Assembly: GCF_014489845.1 (NCBI RefSeq)
Contig: NZ_JABURY010000005.1
Span: forward strand, 1-64,000
From: Frischella japonica
GTDB taxonomy: Bacteria; Pseudomonadota; Gammaproteobacteria; Enterobacterales; Orbaceae
DNA: 64,000 nucleotides
Reading direction: 5' to 3'
The notes beneath the pieces are model-generated. The model ran no database searches, was not told where the DNA came from, and saw only the letters and a list, made by a program, of their open reading frames with translations. Below are positions 38,765 to 49,705 of this stretch, in pieces. Both the position numbers and the translations under genes were made by a program. Within the stretch, counting starts at the first letter, position 1. Each line of letters starts with the position of its first letter.

Positions 38765-41700
38765 CTAAGCGATCGAAGTTTCGCTAGAAACTTTCTCGAT
38801 ATTGACTAAAAAGGTTTTATATTCGGGGGTTTGCGAATTAGCATCACCAAGATGAGGCGTTAACCCATTGACTAAAAAGCCTTTTTGGGTTTGTCCCGTA
38901 AAGCCCCACACAATAGGAATACCAATTGTTTCAATCTGTTTGCCATCTACAGTTAGGGTTGGTAAACGTTTAGTTACTACTGCTTTAGCTTTAATATAAC
39001 CTCGGTTAGAACTTACCTTAACGGTATCACCAACCTTAATGCCTTTTTGTTTTGCTAAATTCTCACTGATTTCAATAAATTGTTGTGGTTGAATAATGGC
39101 ATTGAGTCTGGCATGTTGGGTCCAAAAATGGAAATGTTCAGTAATACTATAAGTCGTGCCCACATAAGGGAATTGTTCAGCTTTACCTAAACGCACCAAA
39201 TCTTCGTCAAATATTCGTACTGCGGGACTATGGATTTGCTTTGGATGCAGCGGATTGGTATTAATAGGCGTTTCAAATGGTTCATAATGTTCTGGAAAAG
39301 GACCATCGACAAGACGGTTTAAGCAAAATAGACCACCTAAACCATCATTATTCATGATAAATGCGCCGGCTTTTGTATCGGGTGACAGCGTGGTCGGGAA
39401 GTCAGGAATATCATTTCCTGTCCATTGGTTACCATTCCACTCTATTAATAGTTTATTCTGATCATATGCTTTACCATTAGCATCGGCTGAGGCGCGGTTA
39501 TAGAGTATTCGGCGATTCATTGGCCATGCCCATGCCCAACCAGCATGGATACCTTTACCAGATGGATCGGTAGGATCGCGACGTGCCATTTGATTACCTT
39601 GTTCAGTCCAGCAACCGCAGAATATCCAAATGCCACTTGAAGTTGTGCCATCAGCTTTTAATTGTGCAAAACCGCTAAGCAATTGGCCTTTTTTAACGGT
39701 AATATTTCCATTGTCATCTTTTAGATCAGCTAACGCATAGCCGTTATAATCCTTGGCTAGTTCTTCAGCAGAAGGTTCATTGGGGATAGAATAATTCCAA
39801 CTTAGATTATGGATGGGTTCTTGACCTGGCCCACCTTCTTCTAGATAAAGTTCTTTAATTCGTAAAAAGATACGCGCGATAATTTCTGGATCATATTTAG
39901 CTTGAGCTGGGGGGGTTGCAGCCGCCCAATGCCATTGTAATAATCGTGAAGAGTTGACTATCGTGCCATTTTCTTCAGCAAAACAGTTTGCCGGTAAGCG
40001 GAAAACTTCCGTTTGAATTTGGCTAGGGTCAACATCATTAGATTCACCATGGTTTTGCCAAAAGACTGCTGTTTCCGTTGGCATAGGATCGATACTAACT
40101 AAGAATTTAAGTTTTGATAATCCTTCGCGTACAGCATTTTTATCAGGTAACGCGGCCAAAGGATTGAAGCCCTGACAAATAAAGCCATTAGCTTGCCCAT
40201 CGCGCATCATCTTACTAAATTGCAAAACATCGTAGGTTTTATCCCATTTAGGTAGCCAATCAAATCCCCAGCTATTTTCAGCCGTTGCCTTTTCGCCATA
40301 CATAGATTTCATAAAACTGACAAAGAATTTTGGATAATTTCCCCAGAAGTTTACTTCTGATGGTCCAAGTGGCTTAGGGGTTTTTTCAGTAAGATATTGT
40401 TCTAAGGTTAGCTGTGAATCTTTTGGTAATTCAAGGTAAGCAGGAAGACGATTAGATAATAATCCTACATCCGTTAACCCCTGAATATTCGAATGCCCAC
40501 GTAAGGCATTAATACCGCCACCCATTACACCAATATTGCCTAACAACAGCTGAATCATGGCGGCAGTTCGAATGATTTGCGTACCGTAGCTATGTTGGGT
40601 CCAGCCTAAAGCATAGAGAAATGTGGCTGCGCGATTATTGGTTTTAGTACTAGCAAGTGATTGGCAGACATGAATAAAATGCTCAACTGAGCTTCCTGTT
40701 ATATTATTGACAACCTCGGGCGTATAACGGTGTACATGTTTTTTTAACAGATTCCAAACACATCGTGGATGTTGTAACGTTTCATCACGTAATGCGTAAC
40801 CTTTTTCATCAAGCTCATAGTACCAACTTGTTGTATCATAGTGACGAGTATTTTCATCGTAACCACTAAATAAGCCTTGGTTTTCATCAAAATTAAAATC
40901 TTCTCTCACTATTAAACTGGCGTTAGTGTGTGTAATCAGATAGTCGTAATTGACGTCATTGTGGCTAATTAAATAATTAATAATCCCTAATAGAAACGTG
41001 ATATCGGAACCGGAACGAATAGGTACGTAAAGATCAGCCACTGAAGCAGTTCGTTGGAAACGCGGGTCAATCGCAATGAGTTCAGCGCCATTATGAATTT
41101 TTGCTTCCATTGCCCATTTAAAGCCTACCGGATGTGCTTCGGCGGCATTACCTCCCATGACGATAATCACATCAGCATTTTTTATATCATTCCAGTTGTT
41201 TGTCATTGCACCACGACCATAAGTGGCAGCTAAACTTGATACCGAGGGACCGTGGCAAACACGGGCTTGGGTTTCAAGACTGAGCATACCTAATGCACGT
41301 GCAACTTTAAAAGCGAGCCAACCGGTTTCATTACTGGCTGCTGAGGTGACTAACCAACCGGTCGTCGTCCAACGATTAACGGTATTACCTTGCTCATTTT
41401 GCGCAATAAAATTTTTATCGCGATCTGCTTTCATTAAACGAGCAATGCGATCGATTGCTTCATCCCAGCTAATTGATTGCCATTTATCGGAACCTGGGGC
41501 ACGGTATTGGGGATATTTAACACGATTTTCACTTTTGATATAATCCAATACACCAGCACCTTTAGGGCATAAAGAACCACGACTAACTGGATGATCAGGA
41601 TCGCCTTCAACATGAAATATTGATGATACAGCGTTTTTAGCACCATCACCCCGACTATATAGTAACATCCCACAACCAACCGAACAGTAAGTACAGTTAT

Positions 41701-41842
41701 TACGTGTTTCGCTAGATCTTAGTAATTTATATTGACGCGTTTGCGCTAGCGCAACATTCGGAGAAAAACCAAGCGTTGCTACGGTTGTTCCTGCCATACC
41801 ACCAGCACAGATCTTAAAGAACTGTCTACGGTTAAATAGCAT
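38765..41842 (-). CDS. fdoG: Formate dehydrogenase catalytic subunit, Cys in place of Sec
   Basis: Molybdopterin-dependent respiratory formate dehydrogenase alpha subunit, exported by Tat ([14 protein letters not shown] motif), oxidising formate in the periplasm. 1025 residues (E. coli FdoG/FdnG 1016). It has an N-terminal 4Fe-4S motif (CTYCSVGCG and SLCPKGAG) and long blocks identical in wording to E. coli FdoG. The catalytic residue, selenocysteine 196 (UGA) in E. coli, is here an ordinary Cys196 codon (TGC, 41255-41257) within ARVCHGPSV, so no selenocysteine insertion is needed. First gene of fdoGHI-fdhE. Confidence 0.95.
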   Translation of the reverse strand: MLFNRRQFFKICAGGMAGTTVATLGFSPNVALAQTRQYKLLRSSETRNNCTYCSVGCGMLLYSRGDGAKNAVSSIFHVEGDPDHPVSRGSLCPKGAGVLDYIKSENRVKYPQYRAPGSDKWQSISWDEAIDRIARLMKADRDKNFIAQNEQGNTVNRWTTTGWLVTSAASNETGWLAFKVARALGMLSLETQARVCHGPSVSSLAATYGRGAMTNNWNDIKNADVIIVMGGNAAEAHPVGFKWAMEAKIHNGAELIAIDPRFQRTASVADLYVPIRSGSDITFLLGIINYLISHNDVNYDYLITHTNASLIVREDFNFDENQGLFSGYDENTRHYDTTSWYYELDEKGYALRDETLQHPRCVWNLLKKHVHRYTPEVVNNITGSSVEHFIHVCQSLASTKTNNRAATFLYALGWTQHSYGTQIIRTAAMIQLLLGNIGVMGGGINALRGHSNIQGLTDVGLLSNRLPAYLELPKDSQLTLEQYLTEKTPKPLGPSEVNFWGNYPKFFVSFMKSMYGEKATAENSWGFDWLPKWDKTYDVLQFSKMMRDGQANGFICQGFNPLAALPDKNAVREGLSKLKFLVSIDPMPTETAVFWQNHGESNDVDPSQIQTEVFRLPANCFAEENGTIVNSSRLLQWHWAAATPPAQAKYDPEIIARIFLRIKELYLEEGGPGQEPIHNLSWNYSIPNEPSAEELAKDYNGYALADLKDDNGNITVKKGQLLSGFAQLKADGTTSSGIWIFCGCWTEQGNQMARRDPTDPSGKGIHAGWAWAWPMNRRILYNRASADANGKAYDQNKLLIEWNGNQWTGNDIPDFPTTLSPDTKAGAFIMNNDGLGGLFCLNRLVDGPFPEHYEPFETPINTNPLHPKQIHSPAVRIFDEDLVRLGKAEQFPYVGTTYSITEHFHFWTQHARLNAIIQPQQFIEISENLAKQKGIKVGDTVKVSSNRGYIKAKAVVTKRLPTLTVDGKQIETIGIPIVWGFTGQTQKGFLVNGLTPHLGDANSQTPEYKTFLVNIEKVSSETSIA

Positions 41843-42060
41843 ATCTGCTCCTTACAAAAATGACATTTGCTAATTATTGCTTAATTTTTATTTATTATAG
41901 AAAGTATTATAACCATTATTTTTGTAATGATAATCGCTATATCTCAGAAAAAAGAGCATAAAGCATTTATTTACATTTAATAGATAAAGGTGTATCAAAA
42001 AAATTCCAATAAAATGATGTGGATACAAATTGCTATTAGATTAATAGTGACCAATTTTTT

Positions 42061-43011
42061 TTAATGTTTTTGTACTAAAGTGGTATATAGGGAAGGTTCA
42101 CCTTGTGGACGGGTTTTAAAACGGCGATGTAACCACATATATTGTTCTTTAGCTTGTAGGATTTCTTGTTCAATAACTTTATTCATAAAGGTTGCTGCTG
42201 CAACATCATCATTTAATGGAAAATCTTGTATTGGCATGGCAACTTTCACAACATATTGTCCTTCAAGCTCTCGTTTTGGAGTGAAAGGAATAATGACTGG
42301 TTTTCCAAGTTTAACTAATATTGAGGTACCTACTGTCGTGGCTGCTTTATCTACCGCAAAAAAAGGTGCAAAAACACTATTTTTTCGACCATAATCATGA
42401 TCAGGGGCGTACCAAACGATTTCGCCGTTTTTTAATGCACGAATCATCCCTTTTGTGTTATGACGATCTAACATATATTTATTGGATTTTAACCGGCCTT
42501 TTAATTGCACATAATCTAATACTGGATTATCATTTGGGCGATATACTCCCACTCCAGGATGGTTCATACCAAGAATTCGGGCACCTAATTCTAAGGTTAG
42601 GAAATGAATACCAATTAATAAAACGCCCTGTTTATTTTTTTGCACTTGTGTAATGAATTCATCACCTATAATACATGAATGTTTTTTAAGGCGTTTATCT
42701 GACCAAAACCAGGCCATACCGGTTTCAAAAATAGCTAAGCCTGTAGAAATGAAATTCTCTCGCAATAATTTTTCTCGTTCATTGACAGATAAATGTGGAA
42801 AACATAATTGTAAATTTTGTCTGGCAGTTTCTCGGCGTTTAGTCATCACTTTTTGACCCAGCAAACCTAAACTTTTCCCCAATTGATAAATGATTGGGTA
42901 TGGTAATAAAACTAATGTATAAAAAATTCCAATACCAAGCCATGTTAACCAGTGTCGTGGATGAAGTAATGTTTTGCTAAATTTAGCATGAATCTCTTGA
43001 TTATTGCTCAT
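42061..43011 (-). CDS. lpxL: Lipid A lauroyl acyltransferase LpxL
   Basis: An inner-membrane acyltransferase adding a secondary acyl chain to Kdo2-lipid IVA. 316 residues (E. coli LpxL 306). It has an N-terminal membrane helix (WLTWLGIGIFYTLVLLPYP), the HX4D/E catalytic motif as HFLTLE, VGVYRPNDNP, WYAPDHDYG and EQYMWLHRRFKTRP. This wording is that of LpxL rather than LpxM or LpxP. ATG at 43011 with GGAAAGAG upstream. Divergent from mutM. Confidence 0.93.
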   Translation of the reverse strand: MSNNQEIHAKFSKTLLHPRHWLTWLGIGIFYTLVLLPYPIIYQLGKSLGLLGQKVMTKRRETARQNLQLCFPHLSVNEREKLLRENFISTGLAIFETGMAWFWSDKRLKKHSCIIGDEFITQVQKNKQGVLLIGIHFLTLELGARILGMNHPGVGVYRPNDNPVLDYVQLKGRLKSNKYMLDRHNTKGMIRALKNGEIVWYAPDHDYGRKNSVFAPFFAVDKAATTVGTSILVKLGKPVIIPFTPKRELEGQYVVKVAMPIQDFPLNDDVAAATFMNKVIEQEILQAKEQYMWLHRRFKTRPQGEPSLYTTLVQKH

Positions 43012-43233
43012 CTCTTTCCAAATGATAAAAACTTTTGATCTTTAATCCAAAGCATTATATCGAAAATCCATGAAGCAAGCAAAATGGTTACCAAGTATTT
43101 GTAAAAACAATATTAGAGGGAATTGTTTGATTTACATGTACTATTTATTCATTTTATACCGTGTTGTACCGGATTAGGTAATCATTTAAAGTTATGTTAG
43201 GATTGCCATAATCATTATAAGTGAGTATTTGTT

Positions 43234-44043
43234 ATGCCAGAGTTACCCGAAGTTGAAACCAGCCGATTAGGAATTCGCCCTTATTTGCTACATCAAAAAA
43301 TTCATAAAATAATCGTTCGTCAGTCTAAATTACGTTGGCCGATTGATAAAGATATCGTTCAAGCTGAAGGGCATTTGATTGAAGATGTGCAGCGACGTGC
43401 TAAATATATTTTAATCAAACTTGCCATTGGATGGATCGTTATTCATTTAGGTATGTCTGGGAGTTTACGAATTTTAACAGAGGATAAAGTTGCTGCAAAA
43501 CATGATCATGTTGATTTAGTACTGGAAAATGGTGTGATTTTACGTTATACCGATCCTCGGCGTTTTGGTGCATGGTTGTGGACACCTTTTTTAGAATGGT
43601 TACCACAATTAGCAAATCTAGGGCCAGAGCCGTTAAGCAATGATTTTAATGCTGTTTATCTTCAGCCCCTTTTAGAAAAGCGCAAAGTACCGATCAAATC
43701 GTTGATCATGGATAATCATGTTGTTGTTGGTGTTGGCAATATCTATGCGAGTGAATCACTATTTATGGCAAGAATATTACCAACTCGTTTGGCAAATACG
43801 TTAACGGTTGTCGAGACTACACGACTTGTACAAGCAATTAAACAAGTGTTAACAAAATCTATTGAGCAAGGTGGCACAACGTTACGTGATTTTGCGCAAT
43901 CTGATGGTAAACCGGGATATTTTGTCCAGCAATTACAGGTCTATGGTCGGGCAGAATTAGGCTGCTTCATTTGCAATACGCCTATTAAATCACAACGTAT
44001 AGGTCAACGAAACACGTTTTATTGTGAGAATTGTCAAACATAA
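43234..44043 (+). CDS. mutM: Formamidopyrimidine-DNA glycosylase
   Basis: Bifunctional base-excision enzyme removing 8-oxoguanine and formamidopyrimidines. The obligatory N-terminus [11 protein letters not shown] carries the catalytic Pro2 and Glu3. The conserved lysine lies in [13 protein letters not shown], the helix-two-turn-helix in [11 protein letters not shown] and the C-terminal zinc finger uses CFIC and CENC. 269 residues, as in E. coli. Confidence 0.96.
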   Translation: MPELPEVETSRLGIRPYLLHQKIHKIIVRQSKLRWPIDKDIVQAEGHLIEDVQRRAKYILIKLAIGWIVIHLGMSGSLRILTEDKVAAKHDHVDLVLENGVILRYTDPRRFGAWLWTPFLEWLPQLANLGPEPLSNDFNAVYLQPLLEKRKVPIKSLIMDNHVVVGVGNIYASESLFMARILPTRLANTLTVVETTRLVQAIKQVLTKSIEQGGTTLRDFAQSDGKPGYFVQQLQVYGRAELGCFICNTPIKSQRIGQRNTFYCENCQT

Positions 44044-44124
44044 TATGAGCTATTGTAAAATGGATAAAATAGTGATACAAGTCTTATTCTTGTCTGTAAA
44101 TCAATGATTAGAGTGAAATATTCA

Positions 44125-45027
44125 ATGAATATCAAACAGCTTAAATATTTTCAAATTCTTGCTAAGAACCAACATTACACTTATACCTCGGAATATTTTG
44201 CTATTAGTCAACCTAGTCTTAGCCATGCGATTGCTGAGCTTGAAAAAGAAGTCGGTATTAAATTATTTCAAAAAAAGGGGCGGAATGTTGAATTAACTAA
44301 AGAAGGGGAACAATATCTTTCTTATGTTAATCAAGCATTGCAATCACTAAATGAAGGTGAACAATTTGTTAAAGAATTAACCAGTATTTCACATGGACAC
44401 ATTCGACTCGCTTTTGTTTATTCATTAAGTATGAGCTATGTGCCGAAAATTATTCATGCCTTTACCGAATTAACGGAATATAAAAATATTTCATTTTCTT
44501 TTTATGAAGATCTCAGTAGTAATATTGTACAACAGTTAAAAACTAAGCGTTACGATATTGGACTCTGTTCTTATTTACATAATGATCCTGAAATTGAATT
44601 TACTCGTTTAGCTAGACAAGAAATTGTGTTTATCATTTCAAATAATAATCCGTTATCTAAACGTAAAAAACTTGATTTAAAAGATATTGTTAATGAACCG
44701 GTGATTTTATATACCGAACGGAGTGGAATGCAAGGCTATTTAGATAATATGATTGCTGAATCAGGAGTGAAATTAAACAATATTATTAGTCGGGTTGAAA
44801 GTGAAAATGCGATGATTGGACTTGCTTCGATAAACTATGGCATAGGTATGATGATCAAAGTACCGGTTCCAGAAGAAGCCAATGTATCATTAATACCAAT
44901 GAATAAGAATCGCCAGAAGCGTGAGATCTATATCGCAACAGTGAAAAATAGGCCGTTAATGCCGGTAGCACAAAAATTCTATCGTTTTTTAACGCAATAT
45001 TGTGGCGACAGTTTTTTTAATAGTTAA
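44125..45027 (+). CDS. LysR-family regulator of the shikimate/quinate island
   Basis: An LTTR with an N-terminal winged helix (MNIKQLKYFQILAKNQHYT, then ISQPSLSHAIAELEKEVGI) and the periplasmic-binding-protein-like effector domain (about 90-300). I take ATG at 44125; an ATG seven codons earlier is in frame but has no ribosome site. It resembles the CynR/CatM-like group, several of which sense small aromatic or shikimate-pathway acids. It sits directly upstream of an AroE-like gene on the same strand. Repeated ATAGAT-type boxes with T-N11-A spacing occur before that gene and again at 52.3-52.5 kb, so it probably regulates both. Confidence 0.85.
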   Translation: MNIKQLKYFQILAKNQHYTYTSEYFAISQPSLSHAIAELEKEVGIKLFQKKGRNVELTKEGEQYLSYVNQALQSLNEGEQFVKELTSISHGHIRLAFVYSLSMSYVPKIIHAFTELTEYKNISFSFYEDLSSNIVQQLKTKRYDIGLCSYLHNDPEIEFTRLARQEIVFIISNNNPLSKRKKLDLKDIVNEPVILYTERSGMQGYLDNMIAESGVKLNNIISRVESENAMIGLASINYGIGMMIKVPVPEEANVSLIPMNKNRQKREIYIATVKNRPLMPVAQKFYRFLTQYCGDSFFNS

Positions 45028-45037
45028 ATTTGTGTTA

Positions 45038-45089
45038 TTATCTATTGATATTATGAATAGATAATCTAATTTTTATAGATAAATTTCAT
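45038..45089 (+). promoter_or_regulatory. Putative LysR operator cluster before the AroE-like gene
   Basis: TTATCTATT (45038-45046) and AATAGATAA (45056-45064) are a perfect 9-bp inverted repeat. ATAGATAAATTTCAT (45075-45089) follows and matches 12 of 15 positions of the box at 52446-52460. The inner TAGATAAATTTCA has the T-N11-A form typical of LysR-family sites. Confidence 0.5.
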
Positions 45090-45135
45090 ATATATTATTA
45101 ATGAAATATAATTATTTGGATAAGAAGGTCATTTT

Positions 45136-45966
45136 ATGAGTCAGTTTAAACCTTATGATATTTATGGCATTATTGGCTATCCGTTGGGACAAACATTAAG
45201 TCCTCTCATTCATACCACGTCTTTTAAAGATCAAAACATTCCAGCTGTATTGGTAGCTTGGCCAATGCCTCCTGAGCAAGTCGAAAACTTTGTTAAATCT
45301 GTACGTTTATTAAATATTCGGGGGTGTTGTGTAACGATTCCTCATAAACAAACGGTTATTCCATTTTTAGATGAAGTCACAGATCGGGTTAAAAAAGTGG
45401 GTGCGGCTAACTTAATTTATTGGGATGGTAATAAGTTATGTGGTGACAATACTGACGTTAAAGGCTTTATGGAACCTCTTGAAAGAGAACCTTTACCAAA
45501 AACTTACCAACAGATTTTATTACTGGGTGCTGGCGGTGCGGCACGAGCGGCAGTCGTTGGTTTACAGACCCTTGGTTATACTGATATCACGGTAACAGAT
45601 ATTGTTGATGATTTACCAAATGCGTTAGCCAAAGAATTTTGTTTAAAAACCGTTAAATGGGAACAGCGTCATACTGTTGAAGCACAAATCATTATTAACT
45701 CAACGCCACTAGGTATGTTGGGTAAATTTGAAGGTCAAACACCTTATCAAGCCGATTGGTTTAAAGGTGAAGGCGTCGCATATGATATTGTTTATACTCC
45801 TTATTATACTCAATTCCGTTTAGATGCGGAGAAAGCAGGCTGGAAATCCATTTCTGGTCGTGATATGTTTATTGGACAAGCCAATGAACAGTATAGGATA
45901 TGGACGGGTCAAGATTTATCTGCCAATGCAAAGCAAGCGGTTATCGATGCTTTAGCAAATAAATAA
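45136..45966 (+). CDS. Shikimate dehydrogenase family protein (AroE-like)
   Basis: An NAD(P)-dependent dehydrogenase of the AroE/YdiB superfamily, 276 residues. The N-terminal substrate domain has IIGYPLGQTLSP and the catalytic pair Lys71 (TIPHKQ) and Asp107 (DNTDVKG). The Rossmann domain has LLGAGGAARA and NSTPLG; the C-terminal IGQANEQYRIWTGQ is the usual closing helix. It is neither the typical AroE of biosynthesis nor YdiB, and AroE-type or quinate/shikimate catabolic activity are both possible. It follows the LysR gene by 108 nt, with an aldo/keto reductase downstream. Confidence 0.85.
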   Translation: MSQFKPYDIYGIIGYPLGQTLSPLIHTTSFKDQNIPAVLVAWPMPPEQVENFVKSVRLLNIRGCCVTIPHKQTVIPFLDEVTDRVKKVGAANLIYWDGNKLCGDNTDVKGFMEPLEREPLPKTYQQILLLGAGGAARAAVVGLQTLGYTDITVTDIVDDLPNALAKEFCLKTVKWEQRHTVEAQIIINSTPLGMLGKFEGQTPYQADWFKGEGVAYDIVYTPYYTQFRLDAEKAGWKSISGRDMFIGQANEQYRIWTGQDLSANAKQAVIDALANK

Positions 45967-46011
45967 TGGCTTGTATTGAGCATAATCAAACACAAATGTG
46001 GTGAGATAACG

Positions 46012-46851
46012 ATGACACAATTCATAAAACAAGTTACGTTAAGTAATGGCGTAGCACTTGCTCAATTAGGATTTGGTACCTTTAAGATTGTTGATTCTAA
46101 AGAGGCAAATACTGCCATAATGACAGCATTGGAAAATGGCTATCGTTCTTTTGATACAGCACAATTATATAACAACGAAAATATCCTTGGTGACGTTTTC
46201 GCTAATTGTGGTGTACCAAGAAAGGAGCTGTTTTTGACGACTAAAGTCAGTAATAATAACCAAGGCTATGCACAAACGCTAAGATCGTTTGAGCAATCAT
46301 TAAATGATTTAAAAACCGATTATATTGATCTATTTTTAGTACACTGGCCATTAAAAAATCATTTCTTTGCTACCTGGAAAGCACTAGAACATATTTATGA
46401 AAACAAAATGGCTCGCGCGATAGGTGTCTGTAATTTTCATCAATCCCACTTTGAATTGTTGAAAACGCAAGCAAATATCAAACCAATGATTAATCAAATA
46501 GAAATTCATCCTTACTTAGTTCAACAAGAACTTATAAATTATCTGCAAACTGAAAATATCGCCATTGAGGCGTGGAGTCCTTTAGCACGTGGTCGAGTAA
46601 ATGATGATCAGCTATTAATCAATATCGGTAATAAATATCAAAAAACACCTTCGCAAGTCACATTATGTTGGCATAAACAAAAAGGTATAATCGTTATTCC
46701 TAAATCGGTTAACCCACAACGTATTGCGGAAAATACACAAATCTTTGATTTTGAGCTTACTACCGAGGAAATGCAAAAAATTGATCAGTTAAATGAAGGT
46801 TTTAGAACCGGACCTAACCCAGATAATGTTTATGAAAAAAATGGCTTTTAG
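46012..46851 (+). CDS. Aldo/keto reductase (DkgA-like)
   Basis: A TIM-barrel NADPH-dependent carbonyl reductase, about 279 residues. The tetrad appears as Asp and Tyr in SFDTAQLYNNE, Lys in TTKVSNN and His in LVHWPL. The signatures GVCNFHQ, NQIEIHPYL and IPKSVNPQRIAEN are also present. The start is ATG at 46012; the longer frame opens with TTG at 45976 and has no support. Closest in pattern to 2,5-diketo-D-gluconate reductases. In this context it may reduce a keto intermediate of cyclitol acid metabolism (inference). Confidence 0.87.
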   Translation: MTQFIKQVTLSNGVALAQLGFGTFKIVDSKEANTAIMTALENGYRSFDTAQLYNNENILGDVFANCGVPRKELFLTTKVSNNNQGYAQTLRSFEQSLNDLKTDYIDLFLVHWPLKNHFFATWKALEHIYENKMARAIGVCNFHQSHFELLKTQANIKPMINQIEIHPYLVQQELINYLQTENIAIEAWSPLARGRVNDDQLLINIGNKYQKTPSQVTLCWHKQKGIIVIPKSVNPQRIAENTQIFDFELTTEEMQKIDQLNEGFRTGPNPDNVYEKNGF

Positions 46852-46920
46852 TGTTTGCTAAATTAATGGCGGTTTGATTCTTATCGATTGGAATAATTTA
46901 AAATTCGTTGGAGAGTATCT

Positions 46921-47274
46921 ATGACTAATATCGAACTACAGGCCTATCGACGTTTTTTTATGTTAAAAGTCGCTGAAGCGAGTGAGTTTATTGGTAATAC
47001 CACTGCCGAAGTCTGGCATAATTGGGAACAAGGAAAAGAGGCTATTCCTAATCACGTTATTGAAGCGATGAAAAATCTCAAAAAGCGTCGGCAAGATAAA
47101 ATTGCAGCGATTATTGCAGATATCAATAATCGCATTGGCAGTAACAATATCCGTTATTTTTTAACCTTTGCCGATTTTAAAAAAATAAATCCATCGCTTA
47201 CCGTGTTGGATTGGCGACTACATCAATCTATTGCAACTGAACTCTACTTTAGAGGTCTTGAGGCATTGTGTTAA
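46921..47274 (+). CDS. ydiL: YdiL-like DUF1870 protein
   Basis: A 117-residue small helical protein strongly resembling E. coli YdiL. Features are LQAYRRFFMLKVAEASEFIG, WHNWEQGKEAIP (an HTH-like segment), INNRIGSNNIRYF and DWRLHQSIATELY. Function is unknown; the fold suggests a Cro/C1-type helix-turn-helix. In E. coli, ydiL lies beside ydiM/ydiN/ydiB/aroD, and the same genes occur nearby here. TTGGAGAG ribosome site. Confidence 0.87.
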   Translation: MTNIELQAYRRFFMLKVAEASEFIGNTTAEVWHNWEQGKEAIPNHVIEAMKNLKKRRQDKIAAIIADINNRIGSNNIRYFLTFADFKKINPSLTVLDWRLHQSIATELYFRGLEALC

Positions 47275-47307
47275 TTTTTTGTCAAAATTGGCCAATCAAA
47301 TCGACTA

Positions 47308-47334
47308 AAAATGGGTATTTAATGTACCCATTTT
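47308..47334 (+). terminator. Terminator after ydiL
   Basis: AAAATGGGTA (47308-47317) pairs perfectly with TACCCATTTT (47325-47334) around a 7-nt loop, followed by ATATCCTTTTAT. Confidence 0.75.
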
Positions 47335-47543
47335 ATATCCTTTTATATAAATTTATTCTAAAATTAATGAAAAATCTCTATTTCAATATTGTGTAAAGTA
47401 TTTTTTACACATCAATCATCTTATAATTCATTGATAAATATGGGTTTTAATGTAATTAAAATAAGGTGTAAATATTAGTTGCAATTATGGTTTTTATGAA
47501 TAACATAGTATTATTATTTTAATAATCATCTGAGACAATTAGC

Positions 47544-48059
47544 ATGAATAAAACCATTTATTTAGTAGGAGCGAGAGCAGCAGGTAAAACCACAATGGGT
47601 CGTTTACTGGCTGAGAAATTAAATTACTCTTTTGTTGATACAGATGTTTATCTGTTTGAAACAACTCATCGCACGGTTGCTGAAATTGTTGAAAAAGAAG
47701 GATGGGAAGGCTTTAGAAAACGTGAAAGTCAAGTTTTGAAAGATGTGACTCAACCATGCCGAGTCATTGCAACAGGTGGTGGCATGATATTAGCAGAACA
47801 AAACCGACAATATATGCAAAAAATGGGGATTGTGTTTTTTCTTTCCGCGCCAGCAAAAATTCTTGCTCAACGATTAATGAAAGATCCTAACGTGGCACAG
47901 CGTCCATCATTAACGGGATTATCGATCGTTGATGAAATGGAAAAAGTGTTAGAAGAGCGTCATCATCTCTATATGGATTCGGCAAGTCATGTGGTTAATG
48001 TTGATTGCGAAGAGATGCAAATATTAGGTCAATTCCTTGATGCGCTCAACATTGACTAG
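47544..48059 (+). CDS. aroL: Shikimate kinase AroL
   Basis: Phosphorylates shikimate at O3. 171 residues (E. coli AroL 174). Walker A is GARAAGKTT, the shikimate-binding aspartate in FVDTDVYL, Arg in GWEGFRKRES and GGG in VIATGGGMIL. The lid has VAQRPSLTG. Its wording follows AroL rather than AroK. Lying inside a catabolic-looking island, it could pull imported shikimate into aromatic amino-acid synthesis rather than serve a de novo pathway only. Confidence 0.92.
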   Translation: MNKTIYLVGARAAGKTTMGRLLAEKLNYSFVDTDVYLFETTHRTVAEIVEKEGWEGFRKRESQVLKDVTQPCRVIATGGGMILAEQNRQYMQKMGIVFFLSAPAKILAQRLMKDPNVAQRPSLTGLSIVDEMEKVLEERHHLYMDSASHVVNVDCEEMQILGQFLDALNID

Positions 48060-48473
48060 AGATTGATGTGAAAAGAATTGCTAATTCTTATATTTTAAAC
48101 AGAGATTTAGTAATCATCTATTAGACCGTCTAAAAAGCGGAAGTTTCATAAATTATAAAGTTATTTTAACATTAGCTATGGGTCATTGTGAAATTCAATG
48201 ACTCATTAATAATAAAATTAACCTGTTATAAATACGTTAATCTTGCAATTAAGTTCTGAAGAATAAATAAATATTCAGGTCTAAAGTGTGTCAATTCCAC
48301 ATCTGCCAAAAATTTACCTATGTAATTGTTTTTTTATAGTATAACAATTCATTTTAAAAAAAATCACTTTTTGTAAGGTCTTTTTTCTTTTATAAATAGC
48401 GGTTAACCGCTAATATTGAGCTAGTTTATTTCAAAAGAATTTTATATTTAAATTTATTATGGGGTATTGAATA
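48060..48473. other. Intergenic between aroL and the first MFS gene
   Basis: 414 nt without a gene. GTCATTG (48182-48188) / CAATGAC (48196-48202) is a short 7-bp stem that may end the aroL transcript. The rest is AT-rich and probably carries the MFS promoter; no ATAGAT-type box is seen here. Confidence 0.4.
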
Positions 48474-49670
48474 ATGACTAACAATGTAAACTCCTATTCG
48501 ATAGCAGGATCGATTTATGCTAATTATATCATTCAAAGTATCGCTTTGATTGTAATTATGCAATTTTCAGCTGAAATTTCAAAACAATTTGGAACCGATC
48601 TAATTGGCGTGGGTTATATAGCATCAGGAATAGGATTTGGTAAAATTTTCTTGATGTTTATTGGTGGTATTTTATCCGATATATTTGGTCGTAAACCCTT
48701 CATCTATCTTGGCATGTGCTGTTATATTATTTTTTTTATAGGTTTGCTATTTTGCCATGATATTGAAACTGCCTTTTATTTAGCGATGTTTATTGGTGCA
48801 GGAAATTCCTTTTTAGATACGGGTTCAATGCCTGCTCTCACTGAGTGTTTTCCGCGTTCAGCCGGTACCGCAAGTGTTTTAATAAAAGCCTTTATTTCAA
48901 TTGGTACTTTAGTTCTGCCATTTATTGTAACCGTTTTCCATATTTATCAGCTTTGGTATGGTTATGCTTTTATAGGGTTTGTCGTTTATTTGTTAATCAA
49001 TTTATTATTTTTGCTACCAAGAACCTTCCCTTCCTCAAATACCGTAATTTGTAGCGATAAAGGTGAGAGTAATTACTTTATTGGTAAACCGAATTTTTGG
49101 TTTGAAGGAATTTGTTTAATTATTATGGGTTTTACTACGACGGCAACGTTTGTCATAATTTTACAGTGGTTACCAGCGATTGCTGAAAAAGGTATTGGTA
49201 TGGATGAGATATCATCTAAACAATTGATTAGTTATTACAGTACGGCATCAATTATTTCCGTTTTCTCTACTGCATATATTGTCAAAAAATTTGTAAAACC
49301 GATTTATTGCATCATAATATTACCATTGCTTTCAGTTGTGATTTTATCATTGTTCTTAATGAATTTAACACCTGCTATGAGCTTTTTTGTGGCAATCGGC
49401 ATGGGACTAACAGCTGCTGGTGGCGTGTTACAATTGACCTTAGTGGTTATGCAACAGTTATTTCCCGATCGTAAAGGATTGGCTGTGGGTACCATGTACA
49501 CATTGAGTGGATTATCATTTGTGGTTATTCCATTAGTAATACCAAAATTAGCGGTGACGAATGTTAGTTATGCCATTTTAGTTGATCTTATTATTGCCTT
49601 AAGTAGTGTAATATTAGGTGTCATTGTTTATTCACGCTTCAAAAAAGTGGTTGATATGAATAAGATTTAA
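48474..49670 (+). CDS. MFS transporter, YdiM/YdiN type (first copy)
   Basis: A 12-helix major-facilitator carrier, 398 residues, with the loop 2-3 signature GILSDIFGRKPFIY and conserved patches NSFLDTGSMPALTECFPRS and GLTAAGGVLQL. It belongs to the YdiM/YdiN/AaeX-like branch that sits beside ydiB-aroD in E. coli. It is similar throughout to the second MFS gene here. Likely a permease for shikimate, quinate or a related hydroxy-acid (inference from neighbours). GGGG ribosome site before ATG. Confidence 0.85.
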   Translation: MTNNVNSYSIAGSIYANYIIQSIALIVIMQFSAEISKQFGTDLIGVGYIASGIGFGKIFLMFIGGILSDIFGRKPFIYLGMCCYIIFFIGLLFCHDIETAFYLAMFIGAGNSFLDTGSMPALTECFPRSAGTASVLIKAFISIGTLVLPFIVTVFHIYQLWYGYAFIGFVVYLLINLLFLLPRTFPSSNTVICSDKGESNYFIGKPNFWFEGICLIIMGFTTTATFVIILQWLPAIAEKGIGMDEISSKQLISYYSTASIISVFSTAYIVKKFVKPIYCIIILPLLSVVILSLFLMNLTPAMSFFVAIGMGLTAAGGVLQLTLVVMQQLFPDRKGLAVGTMYTLSGLSFVVIPLVIPKLAVTNVSYAILVDLIIALSSVILGVIVYSRFKKVVDMNKI

Positions 49671-49705
49671 TCGTCTGTTATTGACAAGCATTTATCACTA
49701 ACAGA

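Noticed and set aside
41255-41257. Possible selenocysteine codon in fdoG
   Set aside because: The codon is TGC on the coding strand, not TGA; the frame needs no recoding.
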